Positions 9,144 through 17,095 of a stretch of 64,000 nt of DNA are shown one piece after another. Every line of letters begins with the position of its first letter. Position 1 is the first letter of the stretch. The stretch is from Alteromonas sp. KC3. GTDB lineage: Bacteria > Pseudomonadota > Gammaproteobacteria > Enterobacterales > Alteromonadaceae. The DNA is taken from assembly GCF_016756315.1 (NCBI RefSeq), contig NZ_AP024235.1:2294001-2358000 (forward strand), read 5' to 3'. The position numbers and the translations under genes are program-made. A model generated the notes under the pieces. The model worked only from the letters and a program-made list of their open reading frames with translations. It was not told where the DNA came from and did not search any database.

Positions 9144-10217
9144 TTATACGTCCTTTACTTCGTATGGTATGCGTATTCTTACACGTACACCAGACGGCTG
9201 ATTGTGTTCAATTGAAAATGCGAAATTACGGTGATACAACGACTGCAGGCGCTCTCTGATGTTGGCAAGACCCACACCATTTTCACGGCTAAGCTGTCCA
9301 TCTTTAATATCGGCGCCTGGACCGTTATCAGCAACATCCATTAGTAGGTCATTGCCGAAGGTACGCGCAGTAATCGAAATACGGCCGCCATTTTCCATTT
9401 TTGAAATCGCGTGTTTTATCGCGTTCTCAATGATGGGTTGCAGTATCATGCTAGGAACTAATGCTCCATCACACTGCTCGTCTATATCCCACACCACTTC
9501 TAAACGATCGTCAAAGCGCACTTTTTCGATTTCTAAGTATAGTCTAAGCGCTTTAATTTCTTGACCTAATGGCACGCGTTTTATGGGGTCATTATCCAAT
9601 GAATAACGCAAGAAGTCGCTTAAACGGGAAACCATCGCTTCGGCAGTATCATTTTCCTTAAGTAATACCAACGTAGATATCGCGTTGAGCGTATTAAACA
9701 GGAAATGAGGATTCAGCTGATAACGAAGCATTTTGATATGCGCTTGATGCGCCATGGTGCTGGCTTTAAGCGCATTTTGCTTCTCTTTTTGAAGCATTTG
9801 GAAGTTCTTGATGCCAAAGTAAACACCACTCCAACACCCCACCATAATGAGTGAGTTGATAGTATTGGTAAAATACATGTACCACTCGTCAGGACGGTAG
9901 CCGTGTTTATAAATTTCCCAATAATTGATGTTCTTAACTACTGCCCAAAGTAAGGCAATTAAATAACATGAAATGATAACGATGATTATCATATTCAGTG
10001 GCGACTGCTTACGCGCCCAGCGATAAACGTACCGCAACGGAATGGTTAGCAACCACCCTGCATATGCATTGAGTAATATGATAAAGACCCAAATAGGCCG
10101 AACGTCGTGAAGAAACGACCCGATATAATAAATGATCGCGAACCCTGCCCAGCCTGCACTGTGCAAAGTCCAAAACAAACGTTCATTACTTTCGATTACA
10201 CGCTGAAAGCGACTCAC
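9144..10217 (-). CDS. LytS/YehU-type sensor histidine kinase
   Basis: This inner-membrane sensor has 357 residues and about four transmembrane helices in the first 140 (for example 24-36, 42-60, 75-93 and 117-135). It is followed by a short linker and a His_kinase (LytS-type) domain with the phospho-accepting His171 in QLNPHFLFNTLN. The ATPase part has an N-box (ILQPIIENAIKHA) and G-box motifs (DNGPGADI and GVGLANIRERL). No periplasmic sensor domain of notable size is present, so the signal is probably sensed in the membrane. It is the first gene of a two-gene operon with the LytTR regulator. Confidence 0.92.
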   Translation of the reverse strand: MSRFQRVIESNERLFWTLHSAGWAGFAIIYYIGSFLHDVRPIWVFIILLNAYAGWLLTIPLRYVYRWARKQSPLNMIIIVIISCYLIALLWAVVKNINYWEIYKHGYRPDEWYMYFTNTINSLIMVGCWSGVYFGIKNFQMLQKEKQNALKASTMAHQAHIKMLRYQLNPHFLFNTLNAISTLVLLKENDTAEAMVSRLSDFLRYSLDNDPIKRVPLGQEIKALRLYLEIEKVRFDDRLEVVWDIDEQCDGALVPSMILQPIIENAIKHAISKMENGGRISITARTFGNDLLMDVADNGPGADIKDGQLSRENGVGLANIRERLQSLYHRNFAFSIEHNQPSGVRVRIRIPYEVKDV

Positions 10218-10306
10218 AAAATTACCAATTTAGAAACTTATATAGATGATTATACGCAAGCAATGATATCCCCATAGCGCCTTGGTCGTGCATGCTATGC
10301 GACTGG

Positions 10307-10343
10307 TCGCAGGTAAATGACAATCTTTGTCATTTACCTGCGA
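10307..10343. repeat. Perfect 17-bp inverted repeat with 3-base loop
   Basis: Arms at 10307-10323 (TCGCAGGTAAATGACAA) and 10327-10343 are perfectly complementary around the loop TCT. It lies just past the 3' end of the Mpo1-like gene and upstream of the LytS-type kinase gene. No T-run follows on either strand, so it is a very stable hairpin but not a classical intrinsic terminator. It could stabilise the 3' end of the upstream mRNA. Confidence 0.75.
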
Positions 10344-10365
10344 GATATTACGAGGGCGTATTGAC

Positions 10366-10827
10366 CTAGTAGCTAATATTTAGTCGCTTGAGCCAATGAA
10401 CCCACCACCATGCAGGGCCGACTAACAGAAACCGTAAATCCTCAAAAAATGACGGTTTTTTCCCTTCTATCTTGTGACCGATGAATTGCAGAATCCACAT
10501 TACAACAAATAAAGTCAAACAGAACTTCCACACCGAAATGTTTAGCCACACTAATAAGTTAACACCGCCAAAACAGGCAAGAGTTAATAGGGTCATGGCA
10601 GCGCCAATAGGACCAGACAGTGAAAAGTAATAATACAATACAGGTACGGCGAGAATGTGTGCCCATGTCACTGAAAACTGTGCAATAAAATCAGGTACCG
10701 GCACGCTCCACAAAAGGCCTAATGTAACGAAATAAATGCTTGGTACCGCGATAGCATGAATGAGTACATTTGTTTTATTTTGATGGCTTTCACCGTATTG
10801 CAGCAGTAGTCGTTCGATACTTCTCAT
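10366..10827 (-). CDS. Mpo1/DUF962 (YGL010w-like) membrane protein
   Basis: This 153-residue integral membrane protein has about four hydrophobic segments. It begins with the family pattern of an aromatic/basic helix (MRSIERLLLQYGESHQNKTN) followed by a His-containing first membrane helix (LIHAIAVPSIYFV), and it has GHKIEGKKPSFFEDLRFLLVGP near the C-terminus. These fit the DUF962 family; its yeast member Mpo1 is a 2-hydroxy-fatty-acid dioxygenase. The two conserved His (NVLIHAI and FIGHKIEG) agree with a metal site. Whether the bacterial protein has the same activity is inference. It lies between the PilZ protein and the two-component system on the same strand. Confidence 0.85.
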   Translation of the reverse strand: MRSIERLLLQYGESHQNKTNVLIHAIAVPSIYFVTLGLLWSVPVPDFIAQFSVTWAHILAVPVLYYYFSLSGPIGAAMTLLTLACFGGVNLLVWLNISVWKFCLTLFVVMWILQFIGHKIEGKKPSFFEDLRFLLVGPAWWWVHWLKRLNISY

Positions 10828-10915
10828 AAATCACTCCCCATTTCTGTCTGTTTTTATTTTAAGTTACAGGGTGCTCGTGAATTAACACGAAGCAAAAAAG
10901 CAAATTCATCTGTGC

Positions 10916-11599
10916 TTAGCTTATTAACGTATGCCGTGAAAGTAACGTGTTCACAAGTTTTTCGTCACAATCAAAAGCAAGACCGTAGTACACGATATCT
11001 TTCTCAAGCTTATGATTTTTTACCTTAGCTTGTAGCGACACTTCTTCTGAATCTAGTGCATAGTTAAGAAAAACCTTTGACTCATCTATCATGATTTCCC
11101 AGTTTGGCTTTACCTGAAGCGCAACTTTACAACCTTTAGGTGATATATCGACAATTATGCCCGACACAGTTTCATCATCAGGGTAAACCTCTGACTTTAA
11201 TGATACGGAAATACCCAACTGCACCCTTTTCGCTGAGCGAAGGCCAATGCTTTCAATACGGCGAGGAAACGTCGTCACTAGCAGACCAGACGGCTTAGAC
11301 ATCAGTTTTAGTACTTTTACACGAAACGCAATCACCTGCCCGGTGTCACCTTCTAATACAGAGCGCACTACTACATCATTACCAACAGTCAGCGCATCTC
11401 GAACAGTGATCCACTTCGCAGAATTAGGAATGTGAAACAACAAACATTCGTCCACTAGCATGCCAACGTACTCTGTTTTTACTCGTTTCGGTGCAGCTGG
11501 CATGGCTATCTGCAAGTCAACTACATCACCCGGGTCAAGGGTTTTAAGGGATGCTAGACCTTCAGAACTTATCAGTTTACTTTGCATCTGCTCAGGCAT
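10916..11599 (-). CDS. YcgR-like PilZ-domain protein
   Basis: This 227-residue protein has an N-terminal YcgR-like beta-barrel domain (about 15-115) and a C-terminal PilZ domain (about 118-225). The c-di-GMP-binding signature is intact: RSAKR at 121-125 and DISPKG at 151-156. It is therefore a likely c-di-GMP receptor. In the best-known relatives this architecture brakes the flagellar motor or controls surface attachment, but no flagellar or exopolysaccharide gene is nearby, so its target is unknown. It is divergent from the M61 peptidase gene, with 177 bp between the starts. Confidence 0.85.
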   Translation of the reverse strand: MPEQMQSKLISSEGLASLKTLDPGDVVDLQIAMPAAPKRVKTEYVGMLVDECLLFHIPNSAKWITVRDALTVGNDVVVRSVLEGDTGQVIAFRVKVLKLMSKPSGLLVTTFPRRIESIGLRSAKRVQLGISVSLKSEVYPDDETVSGIIVDISPKGCKVALQVKPNWEIMIDESKVFLNYALDSEEVSLQAKVKNHKLEKDIVYYGLAFDCDEKLVNTLLSRHTLIS

Positions 11600-11776
11600 T
11601 TTATGACTATTTTTCTTACGTTTATACGATATAACACCAATGTAACCTGTTTTACGGTGAGTGACAAAATGTTCATAGACCTAGGTTGATGTGCATCATG
11701 GTTAATTGATTTAAGACGGTGCTAATACATTGTATAGTATGGGTAATCAGTATTATCCACACGTAAAGGTTGTTTT

Positions 11777-13582
11777 ATGGCCTCTTCAACATTGCATTAC
11801 GCCCTCTCGCTTTCAAATTGGCGTGCCAATGAGTTTTCTGTAAAGTTAAGCATTCCTGAGCATGACCACAAACTCATTACACTTTCCCTGCCTAGTTGGA
11901 TACCAGGTAGTTATATGGTCCGTGATTTTGCAAAAAGCGTAGTAACAATTAATGCGACGAATGCAGACACGGCGCTCACTATAGATAAACAGGATAAGCA
12001 GACATGGCGAGTCCACACGCAAGGTAAGCCTTGCCAAATTTCCTACGTGATTCACGCAAATGATTTATCTATTCGTTCTGCGTTTATTAATGATGAATAC
12101 GCATTCATAAATGGCACTAGTGCCTTTTTAAGTGTTGATGAATTACCTAATGCTCCATGCACTTTAGAGGTAATCGTGCCCAAGAGCGATGCTCACCTTG
12201 CAAACTGGAAAGCCTACACATCAATGCCGGCAAACGGTGCAATAAGCTCAGATGATGTCGCAACAACATGGTATTTTTGTGCAGAGAATTACTTAGAGTT
12301 TATCGACCATCCCATCTATGTTGGCGAAGCTGACACCTATACCTTCACGGTTGACGGTGTTGACTTTACCTTATTATTTTCTGGCGACAATAATATTGAT
12401 TACGCGCGGATAGCCTGTGATCTCACGCCAATTTGTCGCCACCATCTTAATTTATTTGGTGAGCCACACCCCATAAAAGATTATTTGTTTATGACTTTGC
12501 TGGCAGATAATGGCTTTGGCGGACTTGAGCACAAATATTCTACAGCACTCCTTTATCCTCGTTTTGATTTACCTTTAATAGGCGAAAGTGAAACAAAAAC
12601 GGATGGTTACATTACCTTTTTGAGCCTTTGCAGCCATGAATTTTTTCATACTTGGCATGTAAAGCGCATTAAACCAGAAGTCATGGTTACACCAGATTTA
12701 TCGCGTGAAACCTATACTAATCAATTGTGGATATACGAAGGTTTCACCAGTTTTTACGACGATGTAACGCTTGCACGAACCGGTGTGATTAGCGATCAAA
12801 AATACCTCGACATTGTGGCTCAAAATGTCAGTCGCTTATTACAAAACGAAGGTAGACATAAGCAAAGTGCGGCAGAAAGTAGCTTTGACGCATGGACCAA
12901 GTTTTATAAACAGGATGCCAGTGCACCCAACAATATTGTAAGTTACTACACAAAAGGTGGCATTATCGCCCTTGGTTTAGACTTACTCCTTCGAAGTGAA
13001 AGTAACGGCGCATATAACATCGACAGCCTGATGAAGCTGATGTGGGAACACTACGGAAAAGGTGAAATTGGTACACCTGACGATGTAATACAAAAACTGT
13101 GTAAAACACATTTTGATATAGATGTAAGTCACTATTTAGACGCGGTTGTTTACGGTACACAAGATGTGGCTTTACATGAAATTGTTACTCGAATGGGCGT
13201 TGAATACAAAACGCGAGCGCGGGTTTCTGGTGATGATAAAGGTGGATTAACAACGCAAAAACCAATTCACCATCAATTAGGTGCCACACTAAAAGCTGAA
13301 CAACTTGGTTTAACGGTAATGCAAGTCTTCGAAGGCCTAGCCGCACAGCAGGCCGGCATCTTGGTGAATGATATTATCATTGCGGTTAACCAACATGTAG
13401 TAAACGCACAGAAGTTACAGAGGATTCTCGATACCACTAAAGATGATTGCGTGAATGTGACTGTAATACGCGACGGTAGATTATTAACACTAGACTTGCC
13501 AATTATACCTGCGCGTCAAGAAATGGCATATTTTGAAATTGTCGATAGTGAAAAGTTGGCACACTGGCTAGCTGTTAACTAG
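11777..13582 (+). CDS. M61-family peptidase with PDZ domain
   Basis: This 601-residue zinc aminopeptidase is of the glycyl-aminopeptidase (M61) type. It has an N-terminal beta-sandwich, a thermolysin-like catalytic domain and a C-terminal PDZ domain (about 490-580). The catalytic motif HEFFH is at 287-291 and the third zinc ligand is probably Glu321 in IYEGFTSFY; GGLEH at 248-252 is the substrate-binding exopeptidase-like motif. No signal peptide is evident, so a cytoplasmic location is likely. The ATG at 11777 has an AAAGG upstream. It is a single-gene unit with a strong terminator immediately downstream. Confidence 0.9.
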   Translation: MASSTLHYALSLSNWRANEFSVKLSIPEHDHKLITLSLPSWIPGSYMVRDFAKSVVTINATNADTALTIDKQDKQTWRVHTQGKPCQISYVIHANDLSIRSAFINDEYAFINGTSAFLSVDELPNAPCTLEVIVPKSDAHLANWKAYTSMPANGAISSDDVATTWYFCAENYLEFIDHPIYVGEADTYTFTVDGVDFTLLFSGDNNIDYARIACDLTPICRHHLNLFGEPHPIKDYLFMTLLADNGFGGLEHKYSTALLYPRFDLPLIGESETKTDGYITFLSLCSHEFFHTWHVKRIKPEVMVTPDLSRETYTNQLWIYEGFTSFYDDVTLARTGVISDQKYLDIVAQNVSRLLQNEGRHKQSAAESSFDAWTKFYKQDASAPNNIVSYYTKGGIIALGLDLLLRSESNGAYNIDSLMKLMWEHYGKGEIGTPDDVIQKLCKTHFDIDVSHYLDAVVYGTQDVALHEIVTRMGVEYKTRARVSGDDKGGLTTQKPIHHQLGATLKAEQLGLTVMQVFEGLAAQQAGILVNDIIIAVNQHVVNAQKLQRILDTTKDDCVNVTVIRDGRLLTLDLPIIPARQEMAYFEIVDSEKLAHWLAVN

Positions 13583-13608
13583 TTATCATCTGGCTTTTGA
13601 AAAGGTAT

Positions 13609-13641
13609 AAAGAAAGGGGCTTATATTTAGCCCCTTTCTTT
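13609..13641. terminator. Bidirectional intrinsic terminator
   Basis: A 13-base stem (AAAGAAAGGGGCT at 13609-13621 with its complement at 13629-13641) closes a 7-base loop. T-rich flanks lie on both sides. It separates the convergent M61 and M23 peptidase genes. Confidence 0.85.
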
Positions 13642-13716
13642 TACGTTTTTCGTATTTTATTACGTAATTTTGCCAATTGGTGAAACGCCTTTTAGCACAT
13701 AGCGCCCCGTGTTGTA

Positions 13717-14628
13717 CTAGTTTTCAGACGATTCTGGCGAACCTGTAACAACAGTTTGAGGGTCTAAGCGCACTTTGCCTAAGTTAATACGCCAATCTAA
13801 GTGCGGCCCAGTTGAACGGCCAGTTGAACCAATGGTTCCAATTTGTTCGCCCTGTTTAACCTTATCACCAACGCTTACGGTGATAGTGTCAAGATGAAGA
13901 AAGGTAGAAAACACCGTCATCCCATGATCTAAAATTAAGGTATTACCAGAGTAATAAAGATCATCTGCTAACGTCACAATACCATCAACAGGTGCATATA
14001 CCGGTGTGCCGGTAGGGCCCGCTATATCAACGCCATAATGCGGCCATTTAGGAACGCCATTTAGTATTCGTTGACTGCCATAAACACCAGAGATCGGACC
14101 CGTTGCAGGCCATTCAAAACGCGTAAACAGTGCATCAATGTCAGTATTAGAACTTCGGGCGTTAGCGACATTAATGTTGTCACGTTTAATGCGAGCGGTG
14201 ACCTCAGCGGGCGGTGTCACCATTTTTTGTTCAAGACCATCAATACGTTGAATATTATATTCACGCTTTTGTAGTGTAAGTGTTCGTGTTATTGCCTCGC
14301 CAGTGGGTAATTCAACGCGTAATTGATGCGACAAGGGGGCCTCGCGCTCAAAGCCAATAACAAACTTTCCAGCGCGGTTAGTTTCCACCTTTGCATCATT
14401 TAGAAATACCGTGGCACCAGCGGGAACTTGGCCGCGTACAAGTGCTCCCTGTGTTAGTTTACCATTGAGTACCAGTGCGTCTTGAGCAGAATTATCTATA
14501 GAGTCACTAGCAAATGCTGCTGGTATACCTACTGCAGTTACTGCAATTACCGCAAAAGAGCCTATACCTAATGTGAATAACGCAGCACCGAACACATTTA
14601 CAAGATTACGCTTAGCCAAGTTCAACAT
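13717..14628 (-). CDS. M23-family (LytM-type) metallopeptidase
   Basis: This envelope protein has 303 residues with an N-terminal hydrophobic segment (about 12-40) that anchors or exports it. A small beta domain follows, and then a C-terminal LytM domain (about 185-295) of the kind that cuts peptidoglycan peptide bridges. Zinc ligands His197 and Asp201 (HYGVD) and a catalytic His245 (FLHLD) are present. The final canonical HxH is HLD here (His276, Asp278), so the expected third zinc ligand is Asp rather than His; many proteobacterial homologues with an LDWR motif appear to share this. It ends 32 bp from the PTPS-like gene on the same strand and may be co-transcribed with it. Confidence 0.85.
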   Translation of the reverse strand: MLNLAKRNLVNVFGAALFTLGIGSFAVIAVTAVGIPAAFASDSIDNSAQDALVLNGKLTQGALVRGQVPAGATVFLNDAKVETNRAGKFVIGFEREAPLSHQLRVELPTGEAITRTLTLQKREYNIQRIDGLEQKMVTPPAEVTARIKRDNINVANARSSNTDIDALFTRFEWPATGPISGVYGSQRILNGVPKWPHYGVDIAGPTGTPVYAPVDGIVTLADDLYYSGNTLILDHGMTVFSTFLHLDTITVSVGDKVKQGEQIGTIGSTGRSTGPHLDWRINLGKVRLDPQTVVTGSPESSEN

Positions 14629-14660
14629 TACTTTGTCCTTACACTATCCGATGCTACCGT

Positions 14661-15536
14661 TTAGCCTTTAACTGTCGCGCCTTTTCCTACACCTTCATAA
14701 GCGATAACTTGGCAGATACCATCAGGTGTGCGCTTTTTTTGCTCTTGCAACAGGTACTGAGCAAGACATTCTACCGTTGAATCAGTGTCAATCACTTCAC
14801 AATCAGCTTTTGGCATAAGTAACTCAAAATAGCCTTGTGACGACTCATAGGCAAAGCAATAATAATCAGAAGGCGATGCAACTGTCCCTTGAAGCTGGCG
14901 CTTTTGATAGTCAATTTCATCTTCGCGCGTAGCTATGTAGATATCTTCCCACCGCTTTGCCCAGTATGCTTGGCTTTCCATGCACGGCTTACCATCGATA
15001 ATAATATCAATTTTAGAACGGTGGCCGTGTGCGATGCGCTGGCAATTACCATCGTGCTTTTTAAGCCCGTGAGTATAATGGTAGAACGGCGTATTAATGA
15101 CTTCTGCACGCAAATTCAACGTAATGTTGTCTACGTTTTCAGGTAAATGTGTAGCAAGTACCTCTTTTAGATACACGCCAACCGATTCCATGTCTATGAC
15201 ATCGCTATACACAAAAGCGTACGCCTCAGCCGGACAATGCAGCATAATGCTGCGCGCGTCTTCACAAGTAAATCTAACTTCAACTTGCTCGCTTACGTCA
15301 TCGTGAATGACTTCTGCTCCACTGTATTCAGCAGGTACGAGAAGTTTGTGATCAACATATTCGTCTATTAACCGCTTTAGGTTTTTTTTGACGTGACCAA
15401 AGTCCTGAACCATGCTCTCTTCGTTGAGCTCACCGTCCAACACCACATCGACAATCCAGCTTTCACCTACCATGCCGCGCTTGGGGCACAGATAAGAGAA
15501 ATCCATTACTGTCAGATCATTAACAAATAATTGCAT
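14661..15536 (-). CDS. Tandem 6-pyruvoyl-tetrahydropterin-synthase-like protein
   Basis: At 291 residues the protein is about twice the usual QueD/PTPS length and appears to contain two PTPS-like halves. The second half (about 145-275) has the expected site: Cys165 in HDGNCQR and the zinc-type HGH at 170-172. In the first half the equivalent HGH position reads MVGESW (22-27), so that zinc site is lost. QueD makes 6-carboxytetrahydropterin for queuosine, and PTPS makes pyruvoyl-tetrahydropterin; I cannot say which reaction, if any, this one performs. No other queuosine gene is close. It lies between the M23 peptidase gene and yejK on the same strand. Confidence 0.75.
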   Translation of the reverse strand: MQLFVNDLTVMDFSYLCPKRGMVGESWIVDVVLDGELNEESMVQDFGHVKKNLKRLIDEYVDHKLLVPAEYSGAEVIHDDVSEQVEVRFTCEDARSIMLHCPAEAYAFVYSDVIDMESVGVYLKEVLATHLPENVDNITLNLRAEVINTPFYHYTHGLKKHDGNCQRIAHGHRSKIDIIIDGKPCMESQAYWAKRWEDIYIATREDEIDYQKRQLQGTVASPSDYYCFAYESSQGYFELLMPKADCEVIDTDSTVECLAQYLLQEQKKRTPDGICQVIAYEGVGKGATVKG

Positions 15537-15601
15537 AACACCCTTGGAACGAGTTTATATTCTGTTACTAGTATACTTTTTTTATTCACTGCGCGCAGTG
15601 A

Positions 15602-16708
15602 TTAGTCCATAGAAGATTGACGATTCAACTGATCTTTTAAATTTGGCGGAATACCACGTATGGTTAAGGTATCCGTTGACGGATCGTAAAATACGCGTTC
15701 ACCCATCAATTTTCGTTCAAAACTAATTGAAACACCGCCACCTTGCCCAGTAAATTTAGCTAATTGCTTAAGGGCCGCTGGATCTGGTTGAATCTCTTTT
15801 TCAAGCGGTACCTCTAATGACTGCGTAAATGAAGAGAAGTTCTCGCTGGTATCTTCATTACTGGGTAAACGATTGGCTAATTCATCAACAGAGAGGCTCT
15901 CGCCAGCATCAATTTTTTCTTTGAAGTAGGTTTTTACTTCTTCGCGATGCTGATGTTGCTCTTGAGGATCTAATGACTCACTGGCTAAATATGCGTCTAC
16001 CGTTGAAATAAGCTGTTTATTTTGCTGCTTAACATCAACTAACTCTTCGCAGCCCACAAACTGCATAAAGAAATCAGACACTTTTCTACCCATACGCCCC
16101 TTTATAAAGCTGACGTAGCGCTGTTGTTCTGGTTGAATTTCCCACTGCGTTAAATCAAAGCGAACGGCCAATTGCATTTTCGCTAGGTCCAAGTGCTCTC
16201 TTGCAGACAAGTCTAATGAATTGGTCACCTCAACGTGAGAACGTGTGTTAAGCAGTGTAATCATCAGATATTGTGTGGCTAAGTACTCGTACTGACAGAA
16301 AATGAGAAAGCCGGTTTCGACTGTCCCTGTATCCGCCAACGTTTTTACAAGGCGCTTGGTTGCTTCGACTGAAAATCCATGAAAAGCGTCTTCGACATTA
16401 TCGCCTGCCGCTTTGTGGATATCCATGTATTGCTTTAACGCAACAGCAAACTCAGATACATCCTGAGTGCTTTCTTGGGTCGTTTTTTCACCGTCGTCGT
16501 TTTCAACTTCGGTGGCACGCGTCACTTCAGTTATAAAATGACCTACCCCTTTACCTGGCTTTGTATTAAAGCTGTGATTAATTTGATGGGCAAGAAGCTC
16601 AATTTCAGGCGTAACGGCCAAGCATTTTTCGCGAGGAATTGCCTCTATTTTCTCTTCTTTGTTAACGATTAAACGATGAACAACGAAGTGATGAATCAGT
16701 GCACTCAT
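15602..16708 (-). CDS. yejK: Nucleoid-associated protein YejK (NdpA)
   Basis: This 368-residue cytoplasmic protein belongs to the NdpA/YejK family, found associated with the nucleoid in E. coli. Supporting features are the N-terminal IHHFVVHRL segment, the segment around FIKGRMGRKVSDFFMQFVGC in the middle and the C-terminal ISFERKLMGERVFYDP with ITIRGIPPNLKDQL-like ending. It is divergent from yejL-yejM, with 159 bp between starts; the same yejK / yejL / yejM neighbourhood is conserved in enterobacteria, which supports all three calls. The start is the ATG at 16706-16708. Confidence 0.92.
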   Translation of the reverse strand: MSALIHHFVVHRLIVNKEEKIEAIPREKCLAVTPEIELLAHQINHSFNTKPGKGVGHFITEVTRATEVENDDGEKTTQESTQDVSEFAVALKQYMDIHKAAGDNVEDAFHGFSVEATKRLVKTLADTGTVETGFLIFCQYEYLATQYLMITLLNTRSHVEVTNSLDLSAREHLDLAKMQLAVRFDLTQWEIQPEQQRYVSFIKGRMGRKVSDFFMQFVGCEELVDVKQQNKQLISTVDAYLASESLDPQEQHQHREEVKTYFKEKIDAGESLSVDELANRLPSNEDTSENFSSFTQSLEVPLEKEIQPDPAALKQLAKFTGQGGGVSISFERKLMGERVFYDPSTDTLTIRGIPPNLKDQLNRQSSMD

Positions 16709-16867
16709 AGATTATCGGGTGTCCTGTTGCTTAAAAAGTGTCAGAAATATCCAAAGATTTGCGGGATTTTAGAATGAATGATTGTACTCACTCAAACAAC
16801 GATTATAATCATTTTACGAGTAAAACCATTCTTTTTATCAAAGAAATCATAAAAAAGAGGCGTAGCA

Positions 16868-17086
16868 ATGCCCCAAACCAGCCGTTACAGCAACGACGAA
16901 TTCGAAGCGCTAATGAACAAAGTTATTTTAACACTTGAAGAAGGTGGTGCAAATCGCGACCTTTCACTTATGGTGTTAGGTAATGTCATTACCCATATAT
17001 TGAATACGCAAGTAAGCCCAGAGAACCGCGAGGCAATGGCCACACAGTTTGCCGATGTTTTGAAAAAAAGCGTCAAGAGCAACTAG
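16868..17086 (+). CDS. yejL: YejL-family (DUF1414) small protein
   Basis: This 72-residue protein matches the YejL/DUF1414 family in length and pattern (N-terminal PQTSRYSNDEFEALMNKV, then LSLMVLGNVITHIL, and an acidic/amphipathic C-terminal helix). Function is unknown. The ATG at 16868 is preceded by AGAGG. It ends 9 bp before the yejM-like gene, so the two are co-transcribed, as in E. coli. Confidence 0.9.
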   Translation: MPQTSRYSNDEFEALMNKVILTLEEGGANRDLSLMVLGNVITHILNTQVSPENREAMATQFADVLKKSVKSN

Positions 17087-17095
17087 GGGTTTCGC

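Noticed and set aside
9259..9564. 101-residue frame opposite the LytS-type kinase gene
   Set aside because: It is antisense to the conserved ATPase region of the kinase and shows no features.
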